Assembly (NCBI RefSeq): GCF_000455605.1
Contig: NC_017025.1
Coordinates: 1,488,001-1,552,000, forward strand
Reading direction: 5' to 3'
Length of the DNA stretch: 64,000 nt
DNA from: Flavobacterium indicum GPTSA100-9 = DSM 17447
Lineage (GTDB): Bacteria > Bacteroidota > Bacteroidia > Flavobacteriales > Flavobacteriaceae
Shown here: piece by piece, positions 43,834-54,455 of the stretch
How positions within the stretch are numbered: the stretch's first letter is position 1
Layout of the letters: every line of letters starts with the position of its first letter
Notes under the pieces: generated by a model
The model's input: only the letters and a program-made list of their open reading frames with translations
The model's database searches: none
What the model was told of the DNA's origin: nothing
Program-made: the position numbers and the translations under genes

Positions 43834-44556
43834 TTAATTAATAATATAGTTTTCTAGTTGTTTTAAACTAATTCTTCCTTCGTAAATTGCTTTACCAATG
43901 ATCGTTCCTTCACAACCAAGCTCAGCTAATTTTGGTAATTCATCAAATGTTGAAATTCCTCCAGATGCAATCAATTTACAATTAGTTGTTTCAGATAAAA
44001 TTTCTTGATATAAATCAAAACTCGGACCTTCTAACATGCCGTCTTTAGCAATATCTGTACAGATAACATATTCAATTCCTTTACTTTGATAATTTTTAAT
44101 AAAAGGAATAACCTCTTGCGTTGATTCTTCTAACCAACCTGAAATTGCTATTTTTTTATTATTTGCATCAGCACCTAAAATAATTTTATCCGCACCATAT
44201 TTCTGAATCCAATTTTCAAAAACAGTCGGATTTTTAATTGCAATACTACCTCCCGTAATTTGATTTGCACCACATTCAAAAGCAATTTTTAAATCTTCAT
44301 CTGATTTTAATCCTCCGCCAAAATCAATTTTTAAAGTTGTTTTAGTCGCTATTTGATCTAAAATTTTATAATTGATAATACGGTTGGATTTAGCCCCATC
44401 TAAATCCACTAAATGCAAATATTGAATTCCGTGTGCTTCAAATTCTTTAGCTACTTCTAAAGGGTTTTCATTATATATTTTTTGTGTTGAATAATCTCCT
44501 TTAGATAATCGTACACATTTTCCATCAATGATATCGATTGCAGGTATAATTCTCAT
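43834..44556 (-). CDS. hisA: phosphoribosylformimino-AICAR ribotide isomerase
   Basis: 240 residues, TIM barrel. Isomerises ProFAR to PRFAR. Catalytic Asp near the start in [18 protein letters not shown] and in [12 protein letters not shown]; phosphate sites FGGGLKS and ASGGISTF. Two bases after the hisH stop. Confidence 0.96.
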   Translation of the reverse strand: MRIIPAIDIIDGKCVRLSKGDYSTQKIYNENPLEVAKEFEAHGIQYLHLVDLDGAKSNRIINYKILDQIATKTTLKIDFGGGLKSDEDLKIAFECGANQITGGSIAIKNPTVFENWIQKYGADKIILGADANNKKIAISGWLEESTQEVIPFIKNYQSKGIEYVICTDIAKDGMLEGPSFDLYQEILSETTNCKLIASGGISTFDELPKLAELGCEGTIIGKAIYEGRISLKQLENYIIN

Positions 44557-44558
44557 TG

Positions 44559-45140
44559 TTAAATAGTTAAAAAATTAAACAAGATTTGTTCACCCGCTTT
44601 ACCGCTTTTCTCAGGGTGAAATTGTACTCCATAGAAATTATCTTTTTGAATGGCTGTGGCATAATTAATACCGTAATTCGTAGTTGCAATACAATACGTA
44701 TTGACGGGTGCATAATAACTATGAACCAAATACATGTATTCTTCTTCATTTATGCCTTTAAATAATTCTGTCTTCAAATTAGTAATCGTATTCCAACCCA
44801 TTTGAGGCACTTTCAATTGGTTTGAAAAACGTTTAATTTGAATATCAAATATTCCTAATCCCTTTGCATTTCCTTCTTCCGAAGAGCTACAAAGCAATTG
44901 CATTCCTAAACAAATCCCTAAAACAGGTTGGGTTAAGGCAGGAATAATTGTATCTAATTTTTTATTATGAATCATTTGCATAGCACTGCTCGCTTCTCCA
45001 ACACCAGGAAAAATAACTTTATCTGCTTTTTTAATTGTATTTGGATCATCTGTGACTGTTGCTTGATACCCTAAACGTTCGAGTGCAAAAAGCACACTTT
45101 GCACATTACCGGCACCATAATCTATTAGTGCAATTTTCAT
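44559..45140 (-). CDS. hisH: imidazole glycerol phosphate synthase, glutamine amidotransferase subunit
   Basis: 193 residues, class I glutaminase feeding ammonia to HisF. Nucleophile Cys in GICLGMQLL and catalytic His-Glu in [18 protein letters not shown] start is typical. Overlaps the hisB stop by 4 bases. Confidence 0.95.
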   Translation of the reverse strand: MKIALIDYGAGNVQSVLFALERLGYQATVTDDPNTIKKADKVIFPGVGEASSAMQMIHNKKLDTIIPALTQPVLGICLGMQLLCSSSEEGNAKGLGIFDIQIKRFSNQLKVPQMGWNTITNLKTELFKGINEEEYMYLVHSYYAPVNTYCIATTNYGINYATAIQKDNFYGVQFHPEKSGKAGEQILFNFLTI

Positions 45141-46276
45141 AACATTCCTTTTGTACTTGGTAAAATCATTTTGTTTGGATCTCTTTTTACGGCTACTTTA
45201 ATTGCTTTAGCAAAAGCTTTAAAAATAGCTTCAATTTTATGATGTTCATTAGTTCCTTCCGCTTTTATATTCAAATTCGCTTTAGCCCCATCTGTAAAGG
45301 ATTTGAAAAAGTGAAAAAACATTTCTGTTGGCAATTGACCAATCATTTCACGTTTAAAAACGGCTTCCCAAACCAACCAATTTCTACCCCCAAAGTCAAT
45401 CGCCACTTGAGCTAAGCAATCATCCATAGGCAAACAGAATCCATAACGCTCAATACCTAATTTATTTCCCAATGCAGAAGCAAATACTTCACCCAAAGCT
45501 ATTGCAGTATCTTCAATTGTATGGTGTTCATCCACTTCTAAATCGCCTTTAACGTTAATTTCTAAATCCATTTGACCGTGACGCGCAATTTGGTCTAACA
45601 TATGATTAAAAAAGGGTAATCCTGTTTCAATTCTACTTTTTCCAGTTCCATCTAATTGTAATGAAATAAAAATATCCGTTTCATTTGTTTTGCGATGAAT
45701 CGTGGCACTTCGCTTTTCTAATTTTAAAAATTCATATATATCTTGCCATTGGGTGGTTTGCAAGGCAATTGACTCTTCTAAAGTTGTGTTGTCATTAGCT
45801 AATTCATTGATACCTAATTGAGCATCATTTTTGATATAAATGGCTTTTAAACCTAAATTTTTAGCCAATTCAACATCTGTCATTCGATCTCCAATTACAA
45901 ATGAATTTGCTAAATCATATTTATCACTGTCAAAATAATTCGTTAACATCCCCGTTCTAGGTTTTCGAGTAGGTGCTAATTCTTCAGGAAAACTTTTGTC
46001 AATACAAACCTCTTTAAACACAATACCTTCATTTTCAAAAGCTTTTATAATAAAATTATGCGTAGGCCAAAAAGTTTCCTCTGGAAAACTAACTGTTCCT
46101 AAACCGTCTTGATTAGTAACCATTACTAATTCATAGTCCAATTCATTTACGATTTTATTCAGACAATTAAATACGTTTGGGTAAAATTCTACTTTAGATA
46201 AATCATCCAATTGATAATTTTCAGGCTCTAAAACTAAAGTCCCGTCTCGATCTATAAATAATATTTTTTGTGCCAT
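45137..46276 (-). CDS. hisB: bifunctional histidinol-phosphatase / imidazoleglycerol-phosphate dehydratase
   Basis: 379 residues, fused as in enterobacteria. N-terminal HAD phosphatase (1-165): nucleophile Asp in [18 protein letters not shown]-terminal dehydratase (190-379): manganese-binding [15 protein letters not shown] and the second motif [15 protein letters not shown]. Its ATG shares one base with the hisC stop. Confidence 0.96.
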   Translation of the reverse strand: MAQKILFIDRDGTLVLEPENYQLDDLSKVEFYPNVFNCLNKIVNELDYELVMVTNQDGLGTVSFPEETFWPTHNFIIKAFENEGIVFKEVCIDKSFPEELAPTRKPRTGMLTNYFDSDKYDLANSFVIGDRMTDVELAKNLGLKAIYIKNDAQLGINELANDNTTLEESIALQTTQWQDIYEFLKLEKRSATIHRKTNETDIFISLQLDGTGKSRIETGLPFFNHMLDQIARHGQMDLEINVKGDLEVDEHHTIEDTAIALGEVFASALGNKLGIERYGFCLPMDDCLAQVAIDFGGRNWLVWEAVFKREMIGQLPTEMFFHFFKSFTDGAKANLNIKAEGTNEHHKIEAIFKAFAKAIKVAVKRDPNKMILPSTKGML

Positions 46277-47316
46277 TAGAGTTGTTTTATAATTTGAATT
46301 AATTTGTCATTTTCTTCTGAAGTTCCAATTGAAATTCTCAAACAATTGCTACATAAGGGCTGTGAAGAGCGGTTACGAACCACTATTCCATTTTTAAGCA
46401 ATTGATCATAACGTTTTAGAGCATTATCGACTTCAACTAATAAATAATTGGTGTCAGATGGATAAACTTTTTTCACAAAATTAACTTCAAGTAATACTTT
46501 AATTAATCTCTCTTTTTCTTCTTTAATACTAATAATTGTATTTTTTAATTTATTTATATTCAGCAATTCTTCAAATGCTTTTTCTTGTGATAAAACATTA
46601 ATATTATACGGCGGTTTAATTTTGTTCAGAATTGATATGATATCCGCAGAAGCAAACAAACTACCAATTCGTAATCCGGCCATCCCATACGCTTTTGATA
46701 GTGTTTGGCAAATGATTAAATTGGGATACAATTCTAATTCCGACAACCAACTCTTCTTTTCTGAAAAATCTATATATGCTTCATCAATTACAACCAATCC
46801 ACCGAATGAAGATAGAATTTTTTCAATTCGCTCTGATGAAAATGTATTTCCCGTTGGGTTATTTGGAGAACATAGGAAGACAATTTTAGTTCGGTCATCG
46901 ATTGTTTTCAAAATACTGTCAACATTGGGTTCAAAATTTGAATCGAGCAACACTTCTCTATTTTCAACAGCGTTCAAATTTGCTAAAACTGCATACATTC
47001 CATAAGTCGGTGGCAACGTAATGACATTATCAATATTAGGCTCGCAAAATGCTCTAAAAATTAAGTCTAATACTTCATCACTACCATTACCCAACAACAG
47101 TTGATTGCTATCAATTCCTTTTCTTTTTGAAATTACTTCTTTTAACTTTTTTTGCTGTGGATCTGGATATCTATTGATTCCATTATCGACAGGCGACTCA
47201 TTGGCATCTAAAAAAATAAACGACTCACTACCCTCTTTAAACTCATCACGAGCAGAGGAATAAGGTTGCATTTTTTTAATGTTTGGTCGGACTAAATCCA
47301 GGATATTATAACTCAT
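46276..47316 (-). CDS. hisC: histidinol-phosphate aminotransferase
   Basis: 346 residues, PLP fold type I. Converts imidazole acetol phosphate to histidinol phosphate. PLP Lys in [15 protein letters not shown], aldimine-partner Asp in [15 protein letters not shown] in SPNNPTGN. Overlaps the hisD stop by 4 bases. Confidence 0.95.
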   Translation of the reverse strand: MSYNILDLVRPNIKKMQPYSSARDEFKEGSESFIFLDANESPVDNGINRYPDPQQKKLKEVISKRKGIDSNQLLLGNGSDEVLDLIFRAFCEPNIDNVITLPPTYGMYAVLANLNAVENREVLLDSNFEPNVDSILKTIDDRTKIVFLCSPNNPTGNTFSSERIEKILSSFGGLVVIDEAYIDFSEKKSWLSELELYPNLIICQTLSKAYGMAGLRIGSLFASADIISILNKIKPPYNINVLSQEKAFEELLNINKLKNTIISIKEEKERLIKVLLEVNFVKKVYPSDTNYLLVEVDNALKRYDQLLKNGIVVRNRSSQPLCSNCLRISIGTSEENDKLIQIIKQL

Positions 47317-48596
47317 ACTAAATCTTTTAATCGCAATGTTACGGCATTTTTGTGCGCTTGAAGCCCTTCAGCTTCTGCCATTATTTCTATGGCTTTACCA
47401 ATATTTTGTATGCCTTCTTTTGAAATTTTTTGAAACGTCATGGCTTTCATAAAACTATCTAGATTTACACCACTATAATTTTTAGCATAGCCATTCGTAG
47501 GTAATGTATGATTTGTACCTGAAGCATAATCTCCTGCACTTTCTGGAGTATAATTACCAAGAAATACTGAACCAGCATTTTGCAAATTATCTAAATAAAA
47601 ATCTTCCTCTTTTGAAACAATAATTAAGTGTTCAGGAGCATATTCATTCACAAATTCCATAGCCGATTCTTTATCTTTGAAATAAATAAAGCGGGAATTC
47701 AAAATTGCTTTTTCAGCTATAGATTTACGGGGTAACTTTTTAATTTGTAGCTCAATTTCTTGTTGAACAGCTGAAATTAAATTTGAATCAGTAGTTACTA
47801 AAACCACCTGACTATCCGCACCATGTTCAGCCTGACTCAATAAATCTGAAGCAATATAAGAAGCATTTGCCGTTTCATCAGCTAAAACCAATAACTCAGA
47901 CGGACCAGCTGGCATATCAATAGCGATACCGTAATTGGTTGCTATTTGTTTCGCTACTGTTACATATTGATTTCCTGGTCCAAATATTTTAGATACTTGA
48001 GGAATTGTTTTTGTTCCAAATGTCAATGCCGCTATTGCTTGAATGCCTCCAACCTTAAAAATTTTAGTCACGCCACATAATTGAGCCGCATATAAAATAG
48101 CCGGATTGATTTTGCCTTCTTTGTTAGGAGGAGAACACAATACAATCTCTTTACACCCCGCCAATTTAGCTGGAATCGCTAACATTAAAACGGTTGAAAA
48201 TAAAGGCGCCGAACCTCCAGGAATATACAATCCAATTTTCTGAATAGGTCTTTTTTCTTGCCAACAAATTACACCCTTAGCGGTTTCAACTGCAACCTTT
48301 TCTGTTTTTTGTGCCTGGTGAAATTTTTCAATATTTGACTGGGCTAATTGAATTGCTTCTTTTAATTCAATGGGTACTTGTTCAATAGCTTCTTGAATTT
48401 CAACACTCGTTACTTCAATTGAATTTAAAATTACACCATCAAAAAAAGAGGTGTACTTATCTACTGCTTTATCACCTTTTTGTTGAACTTCTTTAAAAAT
48501 ATCCGTAACTGTATTTTGTAAATCAGCTATTGAATCTGTTGGTCTTTTAAGTAATTCAGACCAATCATTTTGACTTGGGTTTAGATAAACTTTCAT
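47313..48596 (-). CDS. hisD: histidinol dehydrogenase
   Basis: 427 residues, usual length. Two NAD-dependent oxidations of histidinol to histidine. Zinc and catalytic residues in SQAEHGADSQ, EYAPEHLI, the NAD loop GPGNQYVTVAK and MPAGPSELLVLAD. Second gene of the operon, 14 bases after hisG. Confidence 0.96.
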   Translation of the reverse strand: MKVYLNPSQNDWSELLKRPTDSIADLQNTVTDIFKEVQQKGDKAVDKYTSFFDGVILNSIEVTSVEIQEAIEQVPIELKEAIQLAQSNIEKFHQAQKTEKVAVETAKGVICWQEKRPIQKIGLYIPGGSAPLFSTVLMLAIPAKLAGCKEIVLCSPPNKEGKINPAILYAAQLCGVTKIFKVGGIQAIAALTFGTKTIPQVSKIFGPGNQYVTVAKQIATNYGIAIDMPAGPSELLVLADETANASYIASDLLSQAEHGADSQVVLVTTDSNLISAVQQEIELQIKKLPRKSIAEKAILNSRFIYFKDKESAMEFVNEYAPEHLIIVSKEEDFYLDNLQNAGSVFLGNYTPESAGDYASGTNHTLPTNGYAKNYSGVNLDSFMKAMTFQKISKEGIQNIGKAIEIMAEAEGLQAHKNAVTLRLKDLV

Positions 48597-48610
48597 AATG
48601 TATTGTGTTG

Positions 48611-49468
48611 TTATAATACCATTTTTTCAATTGGACAAATTAATATTCCTTCGGCTCCTGCATTTTTTAATTGATCAATAACTTCCCAAAACTGATCGTC
48701 ATTAATTACAGAATGTACACTACTCCAGCCTGCTTCTGCTAAAGGCAATACCGTCGGACTTTTTAATACGGGAAGAATTGAGCTAATTTCTGCAATTTTA
48801 TCATTTGGTACATTCATCAAAATATACTTTGATTTTCTTGCTTTTAAAACCGATTGAATTCTGAAAATTAATTTATCCAAAAGTACTTTCTTCTCTTCTG
48901 ATAAATTTGGAGATGCAGCTAGAACTGCTTCACTTTTCAAGATTACTTCCACTTCTTTTAAATTATTTTTAAAAAGCGTGCTCCCTGTAGAAACAATATC
49001 TACGATAGCATCTGACAAACCAATATTCGGTGCAATTTCAACTGAACCTGATATTTGGTGAATCTCTACATTGACATTTTTAGATTTAAAATAATTTAAA
49101 ACCGTGTTGGGGTATGAAGTAGCAATGCGCTTCCCATCTAAATCTTCAATTGAATTGTAGTTCACTGTTTTAGGAACAGCTATCGAAACTTTACATTTTG
49201 AAAAACCTAATTTTTCAACAACTTCAATAGCGCCTCCTTTTTCAACTAAAAGATTATCTCCGACAATAGCAATATCTGCCACCCCATCAATTAAATATTG
49301 AGGAATATCCGAATTACGTAAAAATAAAATCTCCAATGGAAAATTTGAAGCGGTTGCTTTCAATTGGTCATTTCCATTATCCACAGAAATTCCGCAATCT
49401 TTTAAAATTTTAAGGCTGTCTTCATTAAGTCGACCCGATTTTTGAATAGCAATTTTTAAGGTGTTCAT
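48611..49468 (-). CDS. hisG: ATP phosphoribosyltransferase, long form
   Basis: 285 residues, long enough for the self-contained hexameric enzyme with C-terminal ACT-like regulatory domain (about 215-285), so no HisZ is needed and histidine feedback is expected. Catalyses the first step from ATP and PRPP. PRPP loop in VDIVSTGSTLFKNNL; N-terminal IAIQKSGRLNE. It begins about 70 bases after the attenuator terminator. Confidence 0.95.
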   Translation of the reverse strand: MNTLKIAIQKSGRLNEDSLKILKDCGISVDNGNDQLKATASNFPLEILFLRNSDIPQYLIDGVADIAIVGDNLLVEKGGAIEVVEKLGFSKCKVSIAVPKTVNYNSIEDLDGKRIATSYPNTVLNYFKSKNVNVEIHQISGSVEIAPNIGLSDAIVDIVSTGSTLFKNNLKEVEVILKSEAVLAASPNLSEEKKVLLDKLIFRIQSVLKARKSKYILMNVPNDKIAEISSILPVLKSPTVLPLAEAGWSSVHSVINDDQFWEVIDQLKNAGAEGILICPIEKMVL

Positions 49469-49539
49469 GTTAAATTTAATTTTAAATTTATTTGAGAAAC
49501 ACCAGACGGGAGGGAGAAATTAACTTAACTAAAATAAAA

Positions 49540-49566
49540 AACCCGCCTGATGAACTCAAACGGGTT
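49540..49566 (-). terminator. attenuator terminator of the his operon
   Basis: On the minus strand AACCCGTTTGA (49566-49556) pairs with TCAGGCGGGTT (49550-49540) around GTTCA, an 11-base stem with two adjacent G-U pairs, followed directly by a T run. It lies between the leader peptide gene and hisG, so it would stop transcription before the structural genes. Confidence 0.8.
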
Positions 49567-49613
49567 AGTAGTTATATTTAGATTACAATCATAGCATCAC
49601 TACCTCGCTTGAG
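49555..49613 (-). promoter_or_regulatory. antiterminator pairing of the his attenuator
   Basis: On the minus strand CTCAAGCG-A-GGT (49613-49602), which covers the last codons of the leader peptide gene and its stop, pairs with ACCCGTTTGAG (49565-49555), the 5' arm of the terminator: 11 base pairs with one bulged A and one G-U. The two structures exclude each other, as in ribosome-mediated attenuation. Confidence 0.65.
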
Positions 49614-49656
49614 CGTGGAATAAATGATGATGATGATGTAATTGATTTAAAAACAT
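49600..49656 (-). CDS. hisL: his operon leader peptide
   Basis: An 18-codon frame, MFLNQLHHHHHLFHAQAR, with five consecutive CAT codons (49638-49624) and a sixth His codon (CAC, 49617-49615). It lies between a consensus promoter and a terminator, upstream of hisG. It plays the same role by design as enterobacterial HisL: when charged His-tRNA is scarce the ribosome stalls on the His codons, the antiterminator forms and the operon is read; when histidine is plentiful the ribosome reaches the stop codon, covers the antiterminator arm, and the terminator forms. Sequence clear, mechanism inferred. Confidence 0.8.
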   Translation of the reverse strand: MFLNQLHHHHHLFHAQAR

Positions 49657-49679
49657 ATTTTCTTTGTTATTTGATTTTG

Positions 49680-49712
49680 CAAATTTAATTGAATTAGAAT
49701 TTAAAAAACAAA
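49680..49712 (-). promoter_or_regulatory. promoter of the his operon
   Basis: On the minus strand TTTG (49712-49709), 21 bases, TAAATTTG (49687-49680) match the Bacteroidota promoter pattern. Expected start near 49674, about 18 bases before the leader ATG. Confidence 0.6.
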
Positions 49713-49734
49713 TATTTTTTATAATTATTTAAAA

Positions 49735-50235
49735 TTATTCATTTTTTTCTTCTTCTACTTGATTGGAAGTGTTTGAATTAGAAAACGTTGAATCATTTTC
49801 ACGAATTTCAGTGTGACGAATTTCTCCTCCTGTTGTACCTGCATTTTTTGATAAAAATACACAAACTACTCCTAAAACTAGAACTAAATAGGAAATCCAT
49901 TTTTCAAAAGAAAGCTTTTTTGACTGAGCATATAATCCAACAATTGAAGCAACTCCTAAAATATACATAGGAATCATAAATGCCTCTGCTGCTTCTTCAT
50001 GTTCATGAATAACCTCATGCGAAAAACCAGGTAAATCTTCAACAAAATGCTCAGCTTTATCCCCTGTCATCATGGCTAATTGACCAGAAATGACACAGAT
50101 AATTAATATAACAAAAGCGGCCGATTTTAAAACTGAATTCTTTTTTACTAAACCAAACAATACTAACCCCAAACCAAAAAATAATCCAATGATAGGGAAA
50201 TGGTTTACCAACATGTGTATATGCGCTTCATTCAT
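49735..50235 (-). CDS. DUF2231-like membrane protein
   Basis: 166 residues, four hydrophobic helices (about 12-30, 37-56, 88-106, 113-132), His-rich N-terminus (HIHMLVNHFPIIGLFFG) and conserved GGEIRHTEI after the last helix, the pattern of DUF2231. The His residues may bind heme or metal, unproven. The tail is acidic. The his promoter lies within the gap behind this gene. Confidence 0.7.
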   Translation of the reverse strand: MNEAHIHMLVNHFPIIGLFFGLGLVLFGLVKKNSVLKSAAFVILIICVISGQLAMMTGDKAEHFVEDLPGFSHEVIHEHEEAAEAFMIPMYILGVASIVGLYAQSKKLSFEKWISYLVLVLGVVCVFLSKNAGTTGGEIRHTEIRENDSTFSNSNTSNQVEEEKNE

Positions 50236-50307
50236 AGCTAATTTATATTGTTTCTAAAATTATTATAATTCTTTTTTTAATATATTTGAATATATTTAAT
50301 CAAATTT

Positions 50308-52401
50308 ATGAAAAATTTACTTAAACACCACGTTGTTTATAAAAATATTGCCTTGTTTTATTTAATTGTAAGTCTACTAACTCGTGTAATTTTATTAATT
50401 CATCCCATAACACAAAGTCATTTTTCATTTGTAGATTATCTAAAAATTTTTTCATTTGGAATTTTAAATGATTTATTTGTCTTTGTACTTATTGGCTTTA
50501 TATTGTGGTTATATTTAATTTTCATATCTGATTCAAAATTTAAAAAACCCTACGGATACCTTATTTTAGGAATATTTGTATGTACACTACTCTATATAGC
50601 TTCAGGAAAAAGTATTTTAAGTGAATATGGTGGCGTACTTCCTGAAATAGGATTAGCTTTTGTAGGACTTAAAACAATTTTGTTTGCTCTATTATTATTT
50701 TTTGAAAAGAATAGAAAAAAAATTCGTTTTGTATTATTTTCTTTTACCATTTTTCTATTTGTTTTATTAATTATCCAAAACGCTGTAAGCGAGTTCTTTT
50801 TTTGGAATGAATTTGGGGTACGGTATAATTTTATTGCTGTAGATTATTTAGTATACACGAATACCGTAATTGGAAATATTATGGAATCTTATCCTGTAGT
50901 TCCTTTATTTTCAATAATTGGAATTGTATCAGTTTTATCTACCTATTTTATTATTCAAAAATCTAAAAAATATTTAGATGAAATTCCTAATATAAAAGCT
51001 AAGATTAGCATTGTTTTAGGTCAACTTGCTTTAATTGCTTTAGCTTTATTTACCATTCCAAATCTTGCTAAAAAAGAAGATTCTTCCAATGTTTTCACTA
51101 ATGAATTACAAAGTAACGGTCTTTATAAATTCTATTTAGCATTCATGAATAGTGAATTAGATTTTATGAAATTTTATGACACCCTACCTGAGAATGAATT
51201 AGCTAATTTTGAAAACACAACACATATCAAGTTGAATCAAAACACCGTTCATATTCAACCCACTGAAAAAGAAATACATAAAAATGTTGTGTTGATTACT
51301 ATTGAGAGCATGAGTGCTGAATTTATGAAACACTATGGAAATACTGAAAACATCACCCCTTTCTTAGATGAATTAGCAGATAAAAGTTTATTTTTCACCA
51401 ATTTATATGCTACAGGTAACCGAACCGTTCGTGGTTTAGAAGCAGTAACTTTATGTTTACCTCCAACACCAGGCGAAAGTGTTGTGAAAAGAAAAGATAA
51501 TAAAAACAAATTCAGCACGGGTTGTATATTTAAAAGTAAAGGTTATCAAATAAAATACTTATATGGTGGAGATGCCTTTTTTGATAACATGCAAGATTTT
51601 TATAAGGGTAATGGCTATGATATTGTTGATAAATCCAGTTTAAAACCTAACGAAATAAGTTTTTCGAATATTTGGGGCGTTTGTGATGAAGATATGGCTA
51701 AAAAGGCAATTAAGGTAATGAATGCTGAATACCAAACAGGAAAACCTTTTTTTAACCATTGGATGACTGTTAGTAATCATAGGCCATTTACCTATCCTGA
51801 TGGTAAAATTGATATTCCAGCAAATTCAAAATCAAGAAATGGTGGTGTAAAATATACCGATTATGCTTTGAAGCAATTTTTTGCACTTGCTGAAAAACAA
51901 CCTTGGTTTAAAAATACTGTTTTCGTAATTGTTGCAGATCATTGTGCATCAAGTTCTGGAAAAGTTGAATTACCATTGGAAAAATATAGAATTCCAGCGA
52001 TGATTTACGCCCCAGGCTTCATAAAATCACAAAAATGTAATACGCTTATGTCGCAAATCGATTTAATGCCTACAGCTTTAGGTCTATTAAATTTTAAATA
52101 TAGAAGTAAATTTTTCGGTGAAAACATTTTTAATCCTACTTATACACCAAGAGCATTTATTGCTACATATCAGGATTTAGGCTATATAAAAGATAATTAT
52201 TTAACTATTATTTCACCGGTAAAACGAGTAAAACAATTTGTTTTGAAACCTAAATCAAATTCAAATTATGAAATTCATTTTGATGAATTAGCAAATACTA
52301 AAATTAATAAAAAACTAGAATTTGAAACAATTGCATTTTATGAAGAGGCTGCTTTACTTCTTAAAAATCATAAATATCAAGCAATTCATGGAACAAAATA
52401 A
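50308..52401 (+). CDS. LTA-synthase-like sulfatase-fold membrane enzyme
   Basis: 697 residues. Five N-terminal membrane helices (1-245), then an alkaline-phosphatase/sulfatase domain outside the membrane: metal-binding VLITIESMSAEFM, active-site Thr in ATGNRTVRGLEA, VADHCASSSG near the end. Gram-negative members transfer phosphoglycerol or phosphoethanolamine to glycans or lipids; Flavobacteriaceae have no LTA. Meets the VWA-like gene end to end. Confidence 0.85.
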   Translation: MKNLLKHHVVYKNIALFYLIVSLLTRVILLIHPITQSHFSFVDYLKIFSFGILNDLFVFVLIGFILWLYLIFISDSKFKKPYGYLILGIFVCTLLYIASGKSILSEYGGVLPEIGLAFVGLKTILFALLLFFEKNRKKIRFVLFSFTIFLFVLLIIQNAVSEFFFWNEFGVRYNFIAVDYLVYTNTVIGNIMESYPVVPLFSIIGIVSVLSTYFIIQKSKKYLDEIPNIKAKISIVLGQLALIALALFTIPNLAKKEDSSNVFTNELQSNGLYKFYLAFMNSELDFMKFYDTLPENELANFENTTHIKLNQNTVHIQPTEKEIHKNVVLITIESMSAEFMKHYGNTENITPFLDELADKSLFFTNLYATGNRTVRGLEAVTLCLPPTPGESVVKRKDNKNKFSTGCIFKSKGYQIKYLYGGDAFFDNMQDFYKGNGYDIVDKSSLKPNEISFSNIWGVCDEDMAKKAIKVMNAEYQTGKPFFNHWMTVSNHRPFTYPDGKIDIPANSKSRNGGVKYTDYALKQFFALAEKQPWFKNTVFVIVADHCASSSGKVELPLEKYRIPAMIYAPGFIKSQKCNTLMSQIDLMPTALGLLNFKYRSKFFGENIFNPTYTPRAFIATYQDLGYIKDNYLTIISPVKRVKQFVLKPKSNSNYEIHFDELANTKINKKLEFETIAFYEEAALLLKNHKYQAIHGTK

Positions 52402-52408
52402 TCAATAA

Positions 52409-54436
52409 TTATAATAATCCATTATACTTTCTAACAAACCATTCCGAGGCTAAAGAAGCAATTAATAAAATAAGCAAAGTTAACCATTCAATTAAAGGAG
52501 TGGTCTTTACAACCGATTTTTCAATAGGTAAATAGGTACCTTTTTCAGTTAATTTTTGAATTAGTTGATCTATTTGATTAGGAAAGAAAAGCTGACCTTT
52601 ATTTTGAAGTGCGAGTTGTTCTAATCTTTCTTTATCTGGATTAACAAATTGCTTTTCTACATCAAAATCTAATACTTCAAAAGATCCTGAATAAGAAGCA
52701 TTACTGTTATTTTCCTTTACTTTAAAACTATAATTTCCATGTTCAAGTCCGTCAAAATTCACTTCAAATCCTTGATTTGCTTTTGAAAAACTGTAATTTT
52801 TAACTTTTTTTGTTCTATTATTGATTAATTGAATAGATAAATTAGCAGTTTCATCTAATTCATAATTTTTATTAAAATATTGAGCAAAGATACCAATTGT
52901 TTCACCTGAATTATAAAAACTTTCATGTTCAACAATAAGTGACTTTTTTGATGAATTAGTTGCTAAATATTGAATTATTTTATCTATAAATTGATCAAAA
53001 TCTTCAAATGACTGATTGTTTAGATGACTTTCTAATCGCCATTTCCAAATATTCTCACCTAATAAATACGCTGTTCTATTAGCTCCTTTTTCAGAAAAGG
53101 TTAAAATTGGATTTTCAAAAGACACTCCATTTACTTGCGCTTTCAATAATGTTGCAACGCTTGACTTCTCGATGATTTTCCCAAATTTATTTTGTAATGG
53201 AGGCAAACTACTAAATTGAATATCTTTTTGAGCAAATAAGTTGAAATTAGATTCAAATGTAGCACTAAAATCTTCTTTTTGCTGTGACATTTTAAAATCT
53301 AAATCGGATTGTATTTGATTTAAAAAATTAAAATCAGTGCTAAGTCCAGATATAATAAAAGTATTTATTTTAAGATTTTTATTTTTATCAATTATTGATT
53401 TAAACAAACTTGTTGGTTGATACAAAATCAACAGATTGTATTTTTGTAAATCATTGACTTCATTAGGTTTAATAAAAGTTACTTTACGTTGTTCATTAGA
53501 CTCAATAGCGCGTTTTAGAGCACTTAAATCTGGATGAGTGATGTCTGAAATAATTGCAATTTCTTTTCTTTGATCAATAACTTCAACTGCAAAATTCTTA
53601 ACATTATTATACAAATTTTGTTCTTGATTGGAAGAACGAATGGATGCTTTATATTTTTGAATTCCAACTTTATCGGCTTCTAATAATACCTGAAAAGATT
53701 GCACTTTAGAAGCATTTGTAAAAGATATCGTTTGTGAATGAACTTTTGTATTTCCTTTTTCAATCATAAAGTTTGCTGAAACATTTTTAGTACCGTTGTA
53801 TTGTACAAAAACTTCAACTGGAAATTTATTTTTTAAAAAGGCATACTTATTGGCATTCAATTGATTTATCTTAATATCAAAATTAGTTGTAGTATCACCC
53901 AAAACTACTGGATAAACTGTAGCTGATTCTTGAAAACTATACACATAATCATTTCCAACCGTTTGATTACCATCTGATAACAAAATTACAGGATAGAAAA
54001 TATTTTTATTTAATTGTTTTAAATTTTGAGCCGCTAAATCAATATTGGATTGTTTCCCTTTAAAATCTAGATTTGTATTAGAATTAAAATCCGCATCAAA
54101 TGAATAATGTTGAATATCAAACTTATTTTTCAATTCAGCATTATTCTTTAAAATTTGGGTTAATTCCAATGCTTTTTGATCTGCTTTTAATTCTTTTATA
54201 GAAGAAGAATTATCTGTTACTATTGCTAACGGAATTTTGTTTATTTCCGTGGATTTACTGGAGATTACAGGATTTATAAGCAGCAATAACAATAAGAAAA
54301 TTGATGTAAAACGCAATAAAGCCAATATCCAATTGATTTTCAATTGTTTATCGGCTTTATATAAATAATGATAAAATGAAACAGCACTTGCAATTAAAAC
54401 TGAAAGTAAAAGTAATAGTACTGTGCTTGTTGTCAT
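52409..54436 (-). CDS. VWA-like membrane protein, unknown function
   Basis: 675 residues. Two N-terminal helices (3-24 and 37-60), then a von-Willebrand-A-like region starting IVTDNSSSIKEL, where DNSSS resembles the MIDAS DxSxS, several beta-rich domains, and one C-terminal helix (about 645-665). Such proteins are common in Bacteroidota beside BatA-type genes, but none is adjacent here. It probably lies in the periplasm between two membrane anchors. It follows fabG in the same direction with a 19-base gap. Confidence 0.65.
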   Translation of the reverse strand: MTTSTVLLLLLSVLIASAVSFYHYLYKADKQLKINWILALLRFTSIFLLLLLLINPVISSKSTEINKIPLAIVTDNSSSIKELKADQKALELTQILKNNAELKNKFDIQHYSFDADFNSNTNLDFKGKQSNIDLAAQNLKQLNKNIFYPVILLSDGNQTVGNDYVYSFQESATVYPVVLGDTTTNFDIKINQLNANKYAFLKNKFPVEVFVQYNGTKNVSANFMIEKGNTKVHSQTISFTNASKVQSFQVLLEADKVGIQKYKASIRSSNQEQNLYNNVKNFAVEVIDQRKEIAIISDITHPDLSALKRAIESNEQRKVTFIKPNEVNDLQKYNLLILYQPTSLFKSIIDKNKNLKINTFIISGLSTDFNFLNQIQSDLDFKMSQQKEDFSATFESNFNLFAQKDIQFSSLPPLQNKFGKIIEKSSVATLLKAQVNGVSFENPILTFSEKGANRTAYLLGENIWKWRLESHLNNQSFEDFDQFIDKIIQYLATNSSKKSLIVEHESFYNSGETIGIFAQYFNKNYELDETANLSIQLINNRTKKVKNYSFSKANQGFEVNFDGLEHGNYSFKVKENNSNASYSGSFEVLDFDVEKQFVNPDKERLEQLALQNKGQLFFPNQIDQLIQKLTEKGTYLPIEKSVVKTTPLIEWLTLLILLIASLASEWFVRKYNGLL

Positions 54437-54455
54437 TTGTTTTTTTTAATTATAA

